Position numbers and translations under genes: made by a program. Source: an uncultured Lewinella sp. (GTDB taxonomy: Bacteria > Bacteroidota > Bacteroidia > Chitinophagales > Saprospiraceae). From it: DNA of 37,332 nt. Of this stretch, positions 1-8,557 are shown piece after piece. Below the pieces are notes generated by a model that had not been told where the DNA came from, did no database searches, and worked only from the letters and a program-made list of their open reading frames with translations. Location: assembly GCA_913057785.1 (NCBI GenBank), contig CAJXPD010000082.1, positions 1 to 37,332 on the forward strand, given 5' to 3'. Positions within the stretch are counted from its first letter, which is position 1. Every line of letters begins with the position of its first letter.

Positions 1-157
1 TCTCCGGATACTTTTGTCGCAATTCTTCCGCTAAATCTTTCAAGTCGCCATCTGTGCGAGCGGTGATGGCCAAATGAAATCCTTGTGCGGCGAAAAGTTG
101 TGCAATTGCACGTCCGATCCCTTTGGTGGCACCCGTGATGACTGCTGTGTAAGCCAT
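1..157 (-). CDS. Short-chain dehydrogenase/reductase, N-terminal part (runs off left edge)
   Basis: Reading the minus strand from an ATG at 157 gives 52 residues in an uninterrupted frame to the window edge. The start MAYTAVITGATKGIGRAIAQ holds the classical SDR nucleotide-binding motif TGxxxGIG, followed by the second beta strand ending AITARTD. The arginine after that strand suggests NADPH rather than NADH (inference from family knowledge). The catalytic Ser/Tyr/Lys part lies outside the window, so the substrate cannot be inferred. It is divergent from the mlaE-like gene at 386, with about 230 bp between them. A TTTG-N20-TATTTTCG match (one mismatch to the Bacteroidota -7 element) lies just upstream of the start on the minus strand. 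Confidence 0.88.
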   Translation of the reverse strand, partial: MAYTAVITGATKGIGRAIAQLFAAQGFHLAITARTDGDLKDLAEELRQKYPE

Positions 158-272
158 GAATTTTGCTTTTGGCCCGAAAATAAGTCTTCTCCAGGATACT
201 CCCAAACAACCACTTTTAGTTTGGCATTGTTATAAATCCTTTGAGGGGTAAGCGATTTACGGAAATTTCCCC

Positions 273-280
273 TAATTTTG
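273..280 (+). promoter_or_regulatory. Possible -7 element (TAATTTTG) for the mlaEF operon
   Basis: TAATTTTG matches the Bacteroidota -7 consensus TAnnTTTG. No TTTG is at the right distance upstream (the nearest at 240-243 is 29 nt away), so this is a half match only. It would give a leader of about 100 nt before the start at 386. Confidence 0.28.
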
Positions 281-385
281 GCCGTTCCCAGCAAAATCAG
301 GGAGAGCCGCATCATTTCGTGGTTAATAATTAATGGCAGCTCCTGGTTTCTCCGATGAGCTGTCTCAGTGTGATTAAAGCGTATT

Positions 386-1132
386 ATGGGTATTTCAAAA
401 TTTTTGTATCACTTCGGTCGCTATGTGTTGATGATGCGCACAGCCTTTTCACGTCCCGAAAAACTGTCGATGTATTATCGTGAAACGCTTCGACAGATGA
501 ATGATATCGGGATTGGCTCGTTGATCATTGTTGGTCTGATCGCTGTTTTTATTGGAGCGGTGACGGCGGTGCAATTCGCTTACCAGCTGGAAGGCTCCTT
601 TGTTCCTCGGTATTATATTGGGTACATCGTTCGAGATAGTACGATTATAGAATTGGCTCCTACTATCTCCTGCTTGGTATTGGCCGGGAAAGTTGGGTCG
701 AATATCGCAGCTGAGATTGGGGGAATGCGGCAAAAAGAACATATTGATGCGATGGAGATCATGGGCGTGAATACCGCTGCCTATTTGGTTATGCCAAAGG
801 TAATCGCAGCTTTATTCGTGATTCCTATGTTGGTGGCCCTAGCAGCCTTCATTAGCATCATCGGTGGATACCTTGCCTCTGTACCAACTGGCTTGATGTC
901 TGATGCAGAATATGTACTTGGCGTACGGTCCTTTTTCGAGCAGCGCAACATCACCATGATGTTTGTCAAGTCCTTGGTTTTCGCCTTCATCTTGACTACG
1001 GTCTCCTGCTATCAGGGGTATTATGTGAAAGGAGGTAGTATAGAACTGGGTAAAGCCAGTACCAATGCTGTGGTGTTTAGTGATATTTTGATCCTGTTGG
1101 CCGACTACCTGATTGCTATCATTTTAACCTAG
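386..1132 (+). CDS. mlaE: MlaE-family ABC transporter permease
   Basis: 248 residues, the normal length for the MlaE/YrbE permease family. Members form the membrane dimer of an ABC system that moves phospholipids or other lipids between inner and outer membrane. An N-terminal amphipathic stretch is followed by hydrophobic segments at about 42-66, 130-165, 195-215 and 225-248. The family signature is clear near residues 90-125: ELAPTISCLVLAGKVGSNIA followed by an AEIGGMRQKEHIDAMEIMGV-like coupling helix. The MlaF-like ATPase gene follows 57 nt downstream on the same strand, so the two are very probably one operon. The symbol is given by family; direction of transport and substrate cannot be read from the sequence. 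Confidence 0.93.
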   Translation: MGISKFLYHFGRYVLMMRTAFSRPEKLSMYYRETLRQMNDIGIGSLIIVGLIAVFIGAVTAVQFAYQLEGSFVPRYYIGYIVRDSTIIELAPTISCLVLAGKVGSNIAAEIGGMRQKEHIDAMEIMGVNTAAYLVMPKVIAALFVIPMLVALAAFISIIGGYLASVPTGLMSDAEYVLGVRSFFEQRNITMMFVKSLVFAFILTTVSCYQGYYVKGGSIELGKASTNAVVFSDILILLADYLIAIILT

Positions 1133-1189
1133 ATATAAGAAATAGAATTTCCTAAGAGGGAACGTCCCGTTTTTACCTAACTTGAGCTT

Positions 1190-1951
1190 ATGATTCGCAC
1201 GGAAAATGTATTCAAATCTTTTGGGGAAGCAGAAATTCTGAAGGGGATTTCCACTGAATTCTACAGTGGACAAACCAACTTGATCATTGGTCGTAGTGGT
1301 GCGGGTAAGACAGTATTGCTGAAGTTGCTAGTGGGCTTGTTGAGTCCCACTTCTGGTAAAATCTGGTACAATGACGTCGACTTCTGTAATCTCAATAAGA
1401 GAGATCTCCGTGCTATTCGGATGAAGGTTGGGATGCTATTTCAGGCTTCTGCATTGTTTGACTCGATGACGGTGGAGGAAAACATCCGCTTTCCATTGGA
1501 TATGTTTACCAACATGACTAAAAAGGAGAAATTGGATCGGGTTAACTATTGCCTAGAACGTGTAAGCCTGGAAGGAGTAAATAGCAAGTTCCCGTCTGAG
1601 ACCAGTGGCGGCATGCAGAAGCGGGTAGGTATTGCTCGGGCGATTGTGCTTGATCCGGAATATCTGTTCTGCGATGAACCGAACTCGGGGCTTGACCCTA
1701 AAACGTCCATCGTAATTGATGAGTTGATTCGCAGCATCACAGAAGAAAAGCAGATAACCACGGTGATTAATACCCACGACATGAACTCGGTGATGGAAAT
1801 TGGAGATAATATCATTCTTTTGCACCAAGGAGAGATTGCCTGGAGAGGCAATAAAACCGAGGTGTTAGAGAGTGAAAACCAGATCTTACGCAACTTCATT
1901 TTTGCTTCTCCCTTCCTGCAGCGTCTTCGAGATACGGCCTTGGAGAAGTAA
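1190..1951 (+). CDS. mlaF: MlaF-family ABC transporter ATP-binding protein
   Basis: 253-residue ATPase subunit that would power the permease encoded just upstream. Walker A is GRSGAGKT (residues 34-41), the Q-loop is MLFQASALFDS, the ABC signature is a variant (ETSGGMQKRVGIARAI), Walker B is YLFCDEPNSGLDP and the H-loop histidine is in INTHDMNSV. The FDSMTVEENI stretch after the Q-loop and the GLDP D-loop are typical of the MlaF/Ttg2A branch. No MCE-domain (MlaD) gene follows: the next gene, 27 nt downstream, encodes an unrelated small membrane protein. The periplasmic partner must be elsewhere or of a different kind. Confidence 0.94.
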   Translation: MIRTENVFKSFGEAEILKGISTEFYSGQTNLIIGRSGAGKTVLLKLLVGLLSPTSGKIWYNDVDFCNLNKRDLRAIRMKVGMLFQASALFDSMTVEENIRFPLDMFTNMTKKEKLDRVNYCLERVSLEGVNSKFPSETSGGMQKRVGIARAIVLDPEYLFCDEPNSGLDPKTSIVIDELIRSITEEKQITTVINTHDMNSVMEIGDNIILLHQGEIAWRGNKTEVLESENQILRNFIFASPFLQRLRDTALEK

Positions 1952-1978
1952 TTATCTCTTTCCTAACTCCTAGGGTCC

Positions 1979-2536
1979 ATGGCCAAGCAAAGAAAAAACT
2001 TCGATCGTTCGGACTTGATTGCAGTTGCTGCTTTATTGATGAGCATGCTGGCTTTGTTTGTATCTATCTACGAGGCTAGGATTCTCAAGGCACAACATAA
2101 AATAATGGTATCGCAGGAGCGAACTGCTGTTTGGCCTTATGTTGACGGACATCTTACCTATCAGTATACGGACAGAATTTTGATTGAGTATCGGCTTGAG
2201 AATAAGGGTATTGGTCCCAGCCGGATAGATCGTACTCAATTGGTGGTAAATGGCCAAGTGGTGGAGAGCTACATGCAGTTAAGTGAGCAACTTAGAGCTT
2301 TTTTCCCAGATAGTGTTGAAATCGATTTGGCGCTAGTCGATATGACCAACCAAATCCTTTCGGCAGAAGAACAAGTCCAAGTCTTGGGAATACAAGTAAG
2401 CCGTTTTAAGAATGACATTGAAATGGCGCGTAGTCTTAAGGTGAGCTCCGAAGTCTGCTACTGCTCCATTTATAGCGAATGTTGGTACTTCGAAGATCAG
2501 AATGAAGGGCAAAATATTCCCTGTCCTATGAGGTGA
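1979..2536 (+). CDS. Hypothetical protein with a single N-terminal membrane anchor
   Basis: 185 residues. Residues 12-31 (LIAVAALLMSMLALFVSIYE) form one transmembrane helix, followed by a short charged helix and a soluble domain starting at AVWPYVDGHLTY. That domain alternates beta-like stretches (ILIEYRLENKGIGPSRI) and ends in a cysteine-rich tail (CYCSIYSECW and a later CP). The WPY...NKGIGP pattern recurs in uncharacterised Bacteroidota proteins (recalled family knowledge); I assign no function. The ATG at 1979 lies 27 nt after mlaF, so it is probably the last gene of the operon. It is not an MCE protein: too short, and no MCE beta-barrel motif is visible. Confidence 0.8.
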   Translation: MAKQRKNFDRSDLIAVAALLMSMLALFVSIYEARILKAQHKIMVSQERTAVWPYVDGHLTYQYTDRILIEYRLENKGIGPSRIDRTQLVVNGQVVESYMQLSEQLRAFFPDSVEIDLALVDMTNQILSAEEQVQVLGIQVSRFKNDIEMARSLKVSSEVCYCSIYSECWYFEDQNEGQNIPCPMR

Positions 2537-2843
2537 ATCTAATGTAAGCCAATTGCTATCTGAACGTCTATTTTATGACATTTTTGTCATTCTCCTTACT
2601 CATTATTTTGACACAAGCTTGGGAATATAATCCATTGTGATTCATGGATTTGTTCCGATTTTAATATCTTTACCCAGCCTATTTCTTGCAATAAGTCCCC
2701 TTAATTGTCCCAAGATAGAGCAACGGGAAGGCCTAAATTAAGGCCCCTGTAAGGTATGCTCTGGTCGATTCCTGGGTTTAATTTGGCTAAGTTAAAATCG
2801 AGCTAAGTTAACCAGAAGTATAATGCATTTCTCTATACAATAA
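2537..2843. other. Intergenic leader with inverted and direct repeats
   Basis: This stretch before the TPR hybrid kinase has no convincing ORF. It holds a perfect inverted repeat ATGACA-TTTT-TGTCAT at 2575-2590 and a perfect 10-bp direct repeat GCTAAGTTAA at 2786-2795 and 2802-2811 (16-bp period). TATCTTTA near 2664-2671 is one base off the Bacteroidota -7 element. The repeats are candidate operator sites for the downstream regulator (inference). Confidence 0.4.
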
Positions 2844-5800
2844 TTGTTCAAAATCGGGTTCCCTTGTAATCAAAGGGCCTATAAAGGGCGTCTGGAAAGT
2901 ACCCTTACAAATAAATCAAACTGTATTTTGAATCCTCAACCGAATCAAAGGAGCAAACACTTTGCTAGGGTGTGGATATGGCTAGTTTTGCTATATCTAC
3001 TATCTCCCCATACGGCACCCGCTCAGTTGCAGGACAGTTTGGCTACCTTCTTTCCACATCAAGCAGCAGATAGTACCGGGGTAAGTGAGGGCGAAATGCA
3101 GGAGCTCTATCGACAAATTGTCGCTCAACTGGAGCAAAATCTAATCCTGGAACAAGTTTGCCCATTGCAACAACTACAGTCCGAGGTAGGGAACGCTAAG
3201 GTCGAACTTTCTTATTGGTTGAAGAAGAGTTTTGACCTGCGACGATTTGGTCAAATGGATTGTAGCGTAAAACTGCTACAAGAGCTAAGAGCTTATAGTG
3301 AAGCTTATTCTTTGGAGGAAAGGCAACTGTTGGAGAGTCATTTGGCATTGACTTGGAGTGAGTACTTGGGGGATTATCAAATCGCCTTGCAGCATGCTGA
3401 ACTGGCTATGGATTCGATGGATGAAGAAGCAGAGGGAGCACCTTGGGCCTATTTTGCCATGGGGCGTGTCCAACATCGCTTAGCTAATTTTGCACCTGCC
3501 TATCAAAGTACCGAGCAGGCTTTGAGCCTGGCTAGAGACCGAGGAAATAAAACCTTGGAAGCACAGGCCCTTGGCTCCTTAGCCTTGATCAATCGCGACG
3601 TCTTTTTTGGTGAGACACTCAAGGCCGTTTCTTTTCATGAAGGGGCCATTGAAATAGCCAAAACCATTGCAGATACCTCCATCTTACTACATGAACTACT
3701 CTATTTGGCCGCCAATTATGGAGAGGCGGGCCAGCATCCAACCTATCTGGACTTGATGCAAGAAGTGGTTGACATAGCTGCCACCTTTAAGGATATTCGT
3801 ATTGAAGAGAAGATTTTGATCGGTTACGGGGCCTTCCTGAGTTCCAAAGGGCTGTATCAAGAGGCGGAGCATTTGTTCACTTTGGCCTTGAACCTGGTGC
3901 GCGAGATTGACAAACGTTCCATTGTTGGCCACCTGCATTATCAGTTGTTTGAGGTTCAACTCATGCAAGGTAATGTTGAAGAGGCTCAACAGATTCTTAC
4001 TGGGGGCTTAGCAGAGGGTGTCCTGGATTCCGCGCTTATCCAGCAGCAACTCTACGCAGTGGAACGTTTGCGTGGCGACCGGTCCCAAGCCCTTAAATAC
4101 CTGGAGTCTGCTTACAATGCCATAAAGGGACAATACATGGACCGAAATGCGGCTATGTTGTCTTTTTGGGAAGCCCAATTGCAGACTCAGGAAAGCTTAC
4201 TCGAGCTACAACAACAGCAGAGCCGTCTTGAAGCGGAAAAGAAACAACGTTTATTGTATACCTACCTACTCGTAGCGTTTGGTTTACTCTTTTTGATGGC
4301 TGTTTACGGCTTTTACTACCAGCGGATGAGTTCGAGAAAGCTGCAAAAACAGAAGCTAAAGATTGAAAGGCAGGCGGAGGAATTAAAAAAGCTGGATGAT
4401 CTTAAATCCAGATTCTTTACGAATGTCTCTCATGAATTGAGAACTCCCCTTAGTTTGATCTTAGGTCCTATTCGTTCCATTCTCAGCCACAATTCGCTAT
4501 CGGAAGAGGAACGCCATCTCCTATCCATGGCCGATAAGAATGGGACTCAACTTAACCAGCTTGTGGATGAGATCTTGGATTTTAGTAAACTGGAATCTCA
4601 AAGGATAGAAATCCAAGAGTCTAGTGTCAATCTATATCTTTTCCTAAATCAGCTCATAGATCGGTTCGAATACCTGAAACTTTCGAAAGAAATTGACTTT
4701 TCATTTGAATTTGAAGGAGATAAAGAAATGCGGGTCGTAGTAGACCAGAATAAGCTGGAAAAAGTAATCAATAATCTGCTTTCCAATGCCTTTAAGTTTA
4801 CCCCAAAAGGAGGACATATTAAGCTTCGTCAGTTTGATCAGGAAGAAACTCTACTCTTCCAGGTAGAGGACTCAGGGCCAGGCATTGCTCCAGAAGATAT
4901 CCCCAATATTTTTAAACGTTATTACCAAGCAGCTAGCCATCCTACAGCTCAAGCAGGAACAGGCATCGGTCTTGCCTTGAGCTATCAATACGTCAAGCTT
5001 TTTGAGGGAAGACTTTGGGTGGAAAGTGAAGTAGGTAAAGGAAGTCTATTCCAGGTTCAGATACCCAAGAAGCTGAGTCGATCCAGAGCAGGGGCAACGG
5101 AAGATGCGGAAATGTATACGGGACCAGCTATTGAGGATCACAGAGTGGCAGGAAAATTGAGTGGCCAGTTGAAGATATTACTGGTTGAGGATAATGAAGA
5201 TCTTCGTTCATACCTGTCCTATATCTTAGGGAAACGCTACGAATTGGAGACAAAATCCAACGGGGCGGAGGCGCTTGAGTACCTCGAGTTACATCAAAAA
5301 TTACCGGATTTAATTATTACCGACCTGATGATGCCCGTTATGGATGGATTTCAGTTGTTGAATCGCTTGCGTAGCACACAGCGATACAGTTATATTCCTG
5401 TTATCATGCTAACAGCTAAGACTAATATGCGGGATAAACTGGCGGCCCTTCGTATTGGAATTGATGACTATTTGGTTAAACCATTTTTAGAAGAAGAACT
5501 AGTCGCTAGGGTGGACAATCTACTGCGGAATATTCGACCGCAGCGCCAACCGGAATCCGATCTTGCCGAACAGGACAAGGCTTTTACGGAGCATTATGGT
5601 GAAACATTACCAAAGAACCAGAAGGATTTGGAATGGTTGGTACAGTTGGAAGATGTCATCTTACAGCAACTGGGGGACTTCAACTTGACTGCAGATATGG
5701 TCGCCAGAAAAATGTTGATGAGTCGTACGCAATTGTTCCGGAAAATCAAAAAATTGACTGGGTTGACCGTTAATCAATACATTCAGGAAATGCGATTTCA

Positions 5801-5939
5801 AGAGGCCAGAAAACTCTTGGAGGACCAGAAACACCGCAGTGTAAAGTCAGTTGCATTGACGGTTGGCTTTAAGCATGTTAAGAATTTTTCCCAACGCTTT
5901 AAGGATCGATTTGGACGTCTTCCATCTAGCTACTTCTAG
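2844..5939 (+). CDS. Hybrid histidine kinase/response regulator with TPR sensor and AraC-type DNA-binding domain
   Basis: Up to 1031 residues. In order: hydrophobic signal/anchor (WIWLVLLYLL), a mostly helical region with TPR-like repeats (about 110-440), a coiled coil, a transmembrane helix near 473-492, HisKA with FFTNVSHELRTPLSLILG (His about 530), HATPase with VINNLLSNAFKFTPKGG, DSGPGIA and GTGIGLALS, a receiver with VEDNEDLR and TDLMMPVMDG (Asp about 827) and a closing AraC helix-turn-helix (about 930-1031). A one-protein phosphorelay that should sense in the periplasm and bind DNA directly. The sensor is TPR-like instead of the usual two-component propeller and Y_Y_Y pair. Start is uncertain: the longest frame opens with TTG at 2844, while GTG at 2970, after AAAGGAG at 2947-2953, would place the signal peptide at the terminus. 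Confidence 0.93.
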   Translation: MFKIGFPCNQRAYKGRLESTLTNKSNCILNPQPNQRSKHFARVWIWLVLLYLLSPHTAPAQLQDSLATFFPHQAADSTGVSEGEMQELYRQIVAQLEQNLILEQVCPLQQLQSEVGNAKVELSYWLKKSFDLRRFGQMDCSVKLLQELRAYSEAYSLEERQLLESHLALTWSEYLGDYQIALQHAELAMDSMDEEAEGAPWAYFAMGRVQHRLANFAPAYQSTEQALSLARDRGNKTLEAQALGSLALINRDVFFGETLKAVSFHEGAIEIAKTIADTSILLHELLYLAANYGEAGQHPTYLDLMQEVVDIAATFKDIRIEEKILIGYGAFLSSKGLYQEAEHLFTLALNLVREIDKRSIVGHLHYQLFEVQLMQGNVEEAQQILTGGLAEGVLDSALIQQQLYAVERLRGDRSQALKYLESAYNAIKGQYMDRNAAMLSFWEAQLQTQESLLELQQQQSRLEAEKKQRLLYTYLLVAFGLLFLMAVYGFYYQRMSSRKLQKQKLKIERQAEELKKLDDLKSRFFTNVSHELRTPLSLILGPIRSILSHNSLSEEERHLLSMADKNGTQLNQLVDEILDFSKLESQRIEIQESSVNLYLFLNQLIDRFEYLKLSKEIDFSFEFEGDKEMRVVVDQNKLEKVINNLLSNAFKFTPKGGHIKLRQFDQEETLLFQVEDSGPGIAPEDIPNIFKRYYQAASHPTAQAGTGIGLALSYQYVKLFEGRLWVESEVGKGSLFQVQIPKKLSRSRAGATEDAEMYTGPAIEDHRVAGKLSGQLKILLVEDNEDLRSYLSYILGKRYELETKSNGAEALEYLELHQKLPDLIITDLMMPVMDGFQLLNRLRSTQRYSYIPVIMLTAKTNMRDKLAALRIGIDDYLVKPFLEEELVARVDNLLRNIRPQRQPESDLAEQDKAFTEHYGETLPKNQKDLEWLVQLEDVILQQLGDFNLTADMVARKMLMSRTQLFRKIKKLTGLTVNQYIQEMRFQEARKLLEDQKHRSVKSVALTVGFKHVKNFSQRFKDRFGRLPSSYF

Positions 5940-6393
5940 GATTTTAACACAATTGATACGCTGGTGTACCTACTATGGTACGATCATGTACCCTCGGACT
6001 TTCTACCTTTGAACCAGGATGTTTAGTTTTATTTAGGACAAAATCCTCCGTAGAGGGAATCCTGCATACAGTATTTTGGGTTATTCTTCCCACTCAGTAA
6101 AAGTCTCAACAAATTCGACCGACCAAAGTAACATCCAATGGATGGTATTGAAAGTAGTCTCTCCATTGCAAATAACCACATTCATTCTTAATGAATAGCC
6201 CTTGTAAGGAATCCCACTTATTAAGCTTAGTGCTAAACATATCTAAATTCCTAGTTATGCTAAAACAAATTACGCTTGTTCTACAGCCTTTGTGTTCGAA
6301 CCATAGGCAATCCAATCACCGGAGTACGCTTTTCATTACTGAAGAGATAATAGACTCCTAAAGAAAAAGGGAGGCGCTTAGGTTTGCAAAAAC
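5940..6393. other. Intergenic region between convergent genes
   Basis: Separates the 3' ends of the TPR hybrid kinase (+) and the 486-residue gene (-). Besides the minus-strand terminator at 6364-6401 I see no gene. A minus-strand frame ending at 6082 and closed by a TAG at about 6244-6246 reads plausibly as protein (ends FTEWEE) but is only about 54 codons, and its only in-frame ATGs are internal; it may be a remnant or chance. Confidence 0.4.
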
Positions 6394-6401
6394 TTAAGCG
6401 C
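6364..6401 (-). terminator. Rho-independent terminator overlapping the stop codon of the 486-residue gene
   Basis: On the minus strand a 12-bp stem (6390-6401 with 6374-6385, one G-T wobble, loop of 4) is followed after a few bases by a run of five T (A5 at 6364-6368 on the plus strand). The stem includes the TAA stop at 6394-6396. Confidence 0.7.
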
Positions 6402-7854
6402 TATTTTCCTTTGCTAATTGACCTGCCTTTGCTTTTAACCAATTTTTACTGATAAACTTCTTGTCAGACTCTAGTTCCTGTACCAGCCATTGGCTAACCA
6501 TTTTCTCTGGTTCCCGATCATACAACAACTGGGCGAACTTACGGATCAACCTCATGGTGTTAAGATGAGGCTCTAATCTAGGTTTAGCCAGAAAGTCATT
6601 CCGAATAATGTACTTTTCGAAGGCATCACATTGCGCTTGCAACAAACTATAGATACTAGCATCTTGTAGAAACTGTTCCAGTAATGCTCTCACGATTATA
6701 ATGCGAACCCTCGGTTGATAGGCAGGAGAGAATCGATAGTTTAACAACTGATCCACGGCCTGATCAAATTTTTCCTCATAAAAGTACCGAAGGCCCAGGG
6801 CATGTGCTCGAGCATCCTCTCCAATATCTTCCTTTAGATAGCTGTAGTATTGTTCAATAAACCCGTCTACCCAGGAGAACTCCCCCGCCTGGCATCCTAA
6901 CAATATGATATTACTATAGGTGGCTTCTCTGATTTTTCCGTTTTCCAGTAAAAGCCCTAGAGAGAGTCCCGTTTTATAGAGGTCCAGCGCTTCTTTGTAG
7001 AAAGGGGTTTTGCCTGAATTAATCTGTCTTGCGGAGAAATTGATCAAGTGGTGTAGAATAAAGAATTGATCTGGTTTTCGTAGGGAGGCAATATTTTGAT
7101 TGAACAAGCGCTTGAGTTGGTCAAATGCATCAATTTTTGCGGGCTCTTCGAATAGATCATAGACCAATTTATACATTTGATAGACTGAGCTATTCTTAGT
7201 CATTTTCGCCCCCAGTTCTCCAAGAACCATTTCTTCAAGCCGATTTTCGTAGCGAATGTTAAGCATCTTTTCGCGATTCTTTAATTCACTTCCGATCCTC
7301 AGCTTCGCCAGTACATAGTAGCTATCGAGACTTTCCGTTAAATGGTGTAAATGGACATTCTTCTTAGAGTGTCGGTTGGTAAGTGGATGAAAATAAATAC
7401 CATAGTGTAGACCGATTAAGCTTTGGAAATGCTCTACATCTAGATAGGGCTCTTCTTTCACCTCTTCTAATACTTGTAAGGTGTTGCGCTCAAAGTAAGA
7501 GTACACATTTCTGCGGCCAAGGGCACGCAAGAGTAGTCGTTGTTTTTGGCGGCCCTTTTTGTCATCTTGTGTTTCTAGGTAGATCAAGAACTGCTCTATG
7601 ACCTTAGTAAACTCGGAGAAAAGCCGTCGTAGCTTGTAATCGTCATACCCCTGCAGCTTGAAGACTTTGCTATAAATCTTGTTGTAGTGTTTATCTGACA
7701 AGTTGAAATCAGGGTGGAAAGGTTTTAGCTGTACATATAGGGTGTGAAGATGTTCGTTGGTATTCCAAATAGGAGATCTGACTGCTTTATGTAAGAGCTT
7801 GTACTCCTCTTCCGATAAACTCGAAAGAAGATGGAACAATTTTTTTCCTTTCAT
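6394..7854 (-). CDS. Large helical hypothetical protein
   Basis: 486 residues, ATG start at 7854. No signal peptide, membrane segment or catalytic motif is visible. The chain is almost entirely predicted-helical with charged and leucine-rich turns. The N-terminus (KGKKLFHLLSSLSEEEYKLL, then a short linker and a second helical block around NKIYSKVFKLQGYDDYKLRR) resembles a family I recall as common in Saprospiraceae-type genomes, with repeats in the middle that look like degenerate TPR or HEAT units. It is probably cytoplasmic and involved in protein-protein contact, but no function can be given. It converges on the preceding kinase and has its own terminator. Confidence 0.82.
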   Translation of the reverse strand: MKGKKLFHLLSSLSEEEYKLLHKAVRSPIWNTNEHLHTLYVQLKPFHPDFNLSDKHYNKIYSKVFKLQGYDDYKLRRLFSEFTKVIEQFLIYLETQDDKKGRQKQRLLLRALGRRNVYSYFERNTLQVLEEVKEEPYLDVEHFQSLIGLHYGIYFHPLTNRHSKKNVHLHHLTESLDSYYVLAKLRIGSELKNREKMLNIRYENRLEEMVLGELGAKMTKNSSVYQMYKLVYDLFEEPAKIDAFDQLKRLFNQNIASLRKPDQFFILHHLINFSARQINSGKTPFYKEALDLYKTGLSLGLLLENGKIREATYSNIILLGCQAGEFSWVDGFIEQYYSYLKEDIGEDARAHALGLRYFYEEKFDQAVDQLLNYRFSPAYQPRVRIIIVRALLEQFLQDASIYSLLQAQCDAFEKYIIRNDFLAKPRLEPHLNTMRLIRKFAQLLYDREPEKMVSQWLVQELESDKKFISKNWLKAKAGQLAKENSA

Positions 7855-8037
7855 GGGCTAGGATTATAATCTGTCTTTAAGAGCTGAACGCCGAATTTTC
7901 GCTGGTATTTCCTGATGATTCAGCTGAAATCACAAGAGTGTTCTCGGGAACAGTTTCATTTTCTGTGACATATATTTACTTTGTAAATACTTGTTTTATA
8001 AGGTTTTATTTGTGTGTTGTTTTTTAATTTGATGCCA

Positions 8038-8045
8038 CAAATGTA
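8038..8045 (-). promoter_or_regulatory. Possible -7 element (TACATTTG) for the 486-residue gene
   Basis: TACATTTG read on the minus strand matches TAnnTTTG. The -33 region is poor. It would give a leader of about 180 nt. It lies back to back with a plus-strand TATTTTTG at 8058-8065. Confidence 0.28.
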
Positions 8046-8057
8046 CAAAATTGTCTC

Positions 8058-8391
8058 TATTTTTGCAGGAATAAATCTGTTTCTTTGTAATGTAATCAGA
8101 GGAGATATTGCTTTGAACTCTGATCCAACCTTTGAGGCTAGCTAAGCTTACCAAAAATCGAAAAGAACTTTTGTGGACGACCATCTGTAGTTACAAAACT
8201 ATTTTTTTGCTTGCTACAGATACAACTTGCTTGTTTTCTTCTATAATAATCAATCATCGATTATTCAATGTAAGAAAGAGAGATGGAAGCGTAGTTTGCG
8301 GCGAGTTTTATCCACACCTTAATTTGCCTAATTATACTTAGGGGGACATTATTTTATAATGGCTTTTGGGACAACCCAAAAGCCTTTTTTT
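8058..8391 (+). ncRNA. Candidate structured small RNA with its own terminator
   Basis: A plus-strand -7-like box TATTTTTG at 8058-8065 precedes a series of perfect stems: 8095-8101 with 8118-8124 (ATCAGAG/CTCTGAT), 8183-8190 with 8214-8221 (ATCTGTAG/CTACAGAT) and 8245-8251 with 8259-8265 (AATAATC/GATTATT). It ends in a textbook terminator. No credible protein is encoded: the 69-codon frame here lacks an ATG at its start and has poor composition. I see none of the hallmarks of tmRNA, RNase P RNA or 4.5S RNA. A transcript of about 320 nt is inferred; the 5' end is uncertain because the best TTTG (8028-8031) is 26 nt from the -7 box. Confidence 0.45.
8361..8391 (+). terminator. Strong Rho-independent terminator with no protein gene upstream
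   Basis: Perfect 10-bp stem GGCTTTTGGG (8361-8370) and CCCAAAAGCC (8375-8384), loop ACAA, then seven T. On the plus strand the nearest upstream protein gene ends at 5939, so it most likely ends the small RNA described here. Confidence 0.85.
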
Positions 8392-8557
8392 ATTTTACGA
8401 AATAAATTTGCGAACTTGGATCTAGCCTCAAGTACTTACCCTGTTAGATAAAGCACAAAGTGCCCAGCAATTAAAGGTACTTGTTAGGTCTACTATCACC
8501 AAGACCAAGAGCAGCGACAGAGAGCTATATTGAGCTTTTAATAACGTCTCATTAAAT

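Noticed and set aside
6106..6315. 69-codon minus-strand frame in the convergent gap
   Set aside because: No recognisable features. A different frame of the same stretch looks a little more protein-like, but it is short and broken.
8132..8341. 69-codon plus-strand frame
   Set aside because: Poor composition, no ATG at its start, and it overlaps two of the RNA stems; the RNA explanation fits better.
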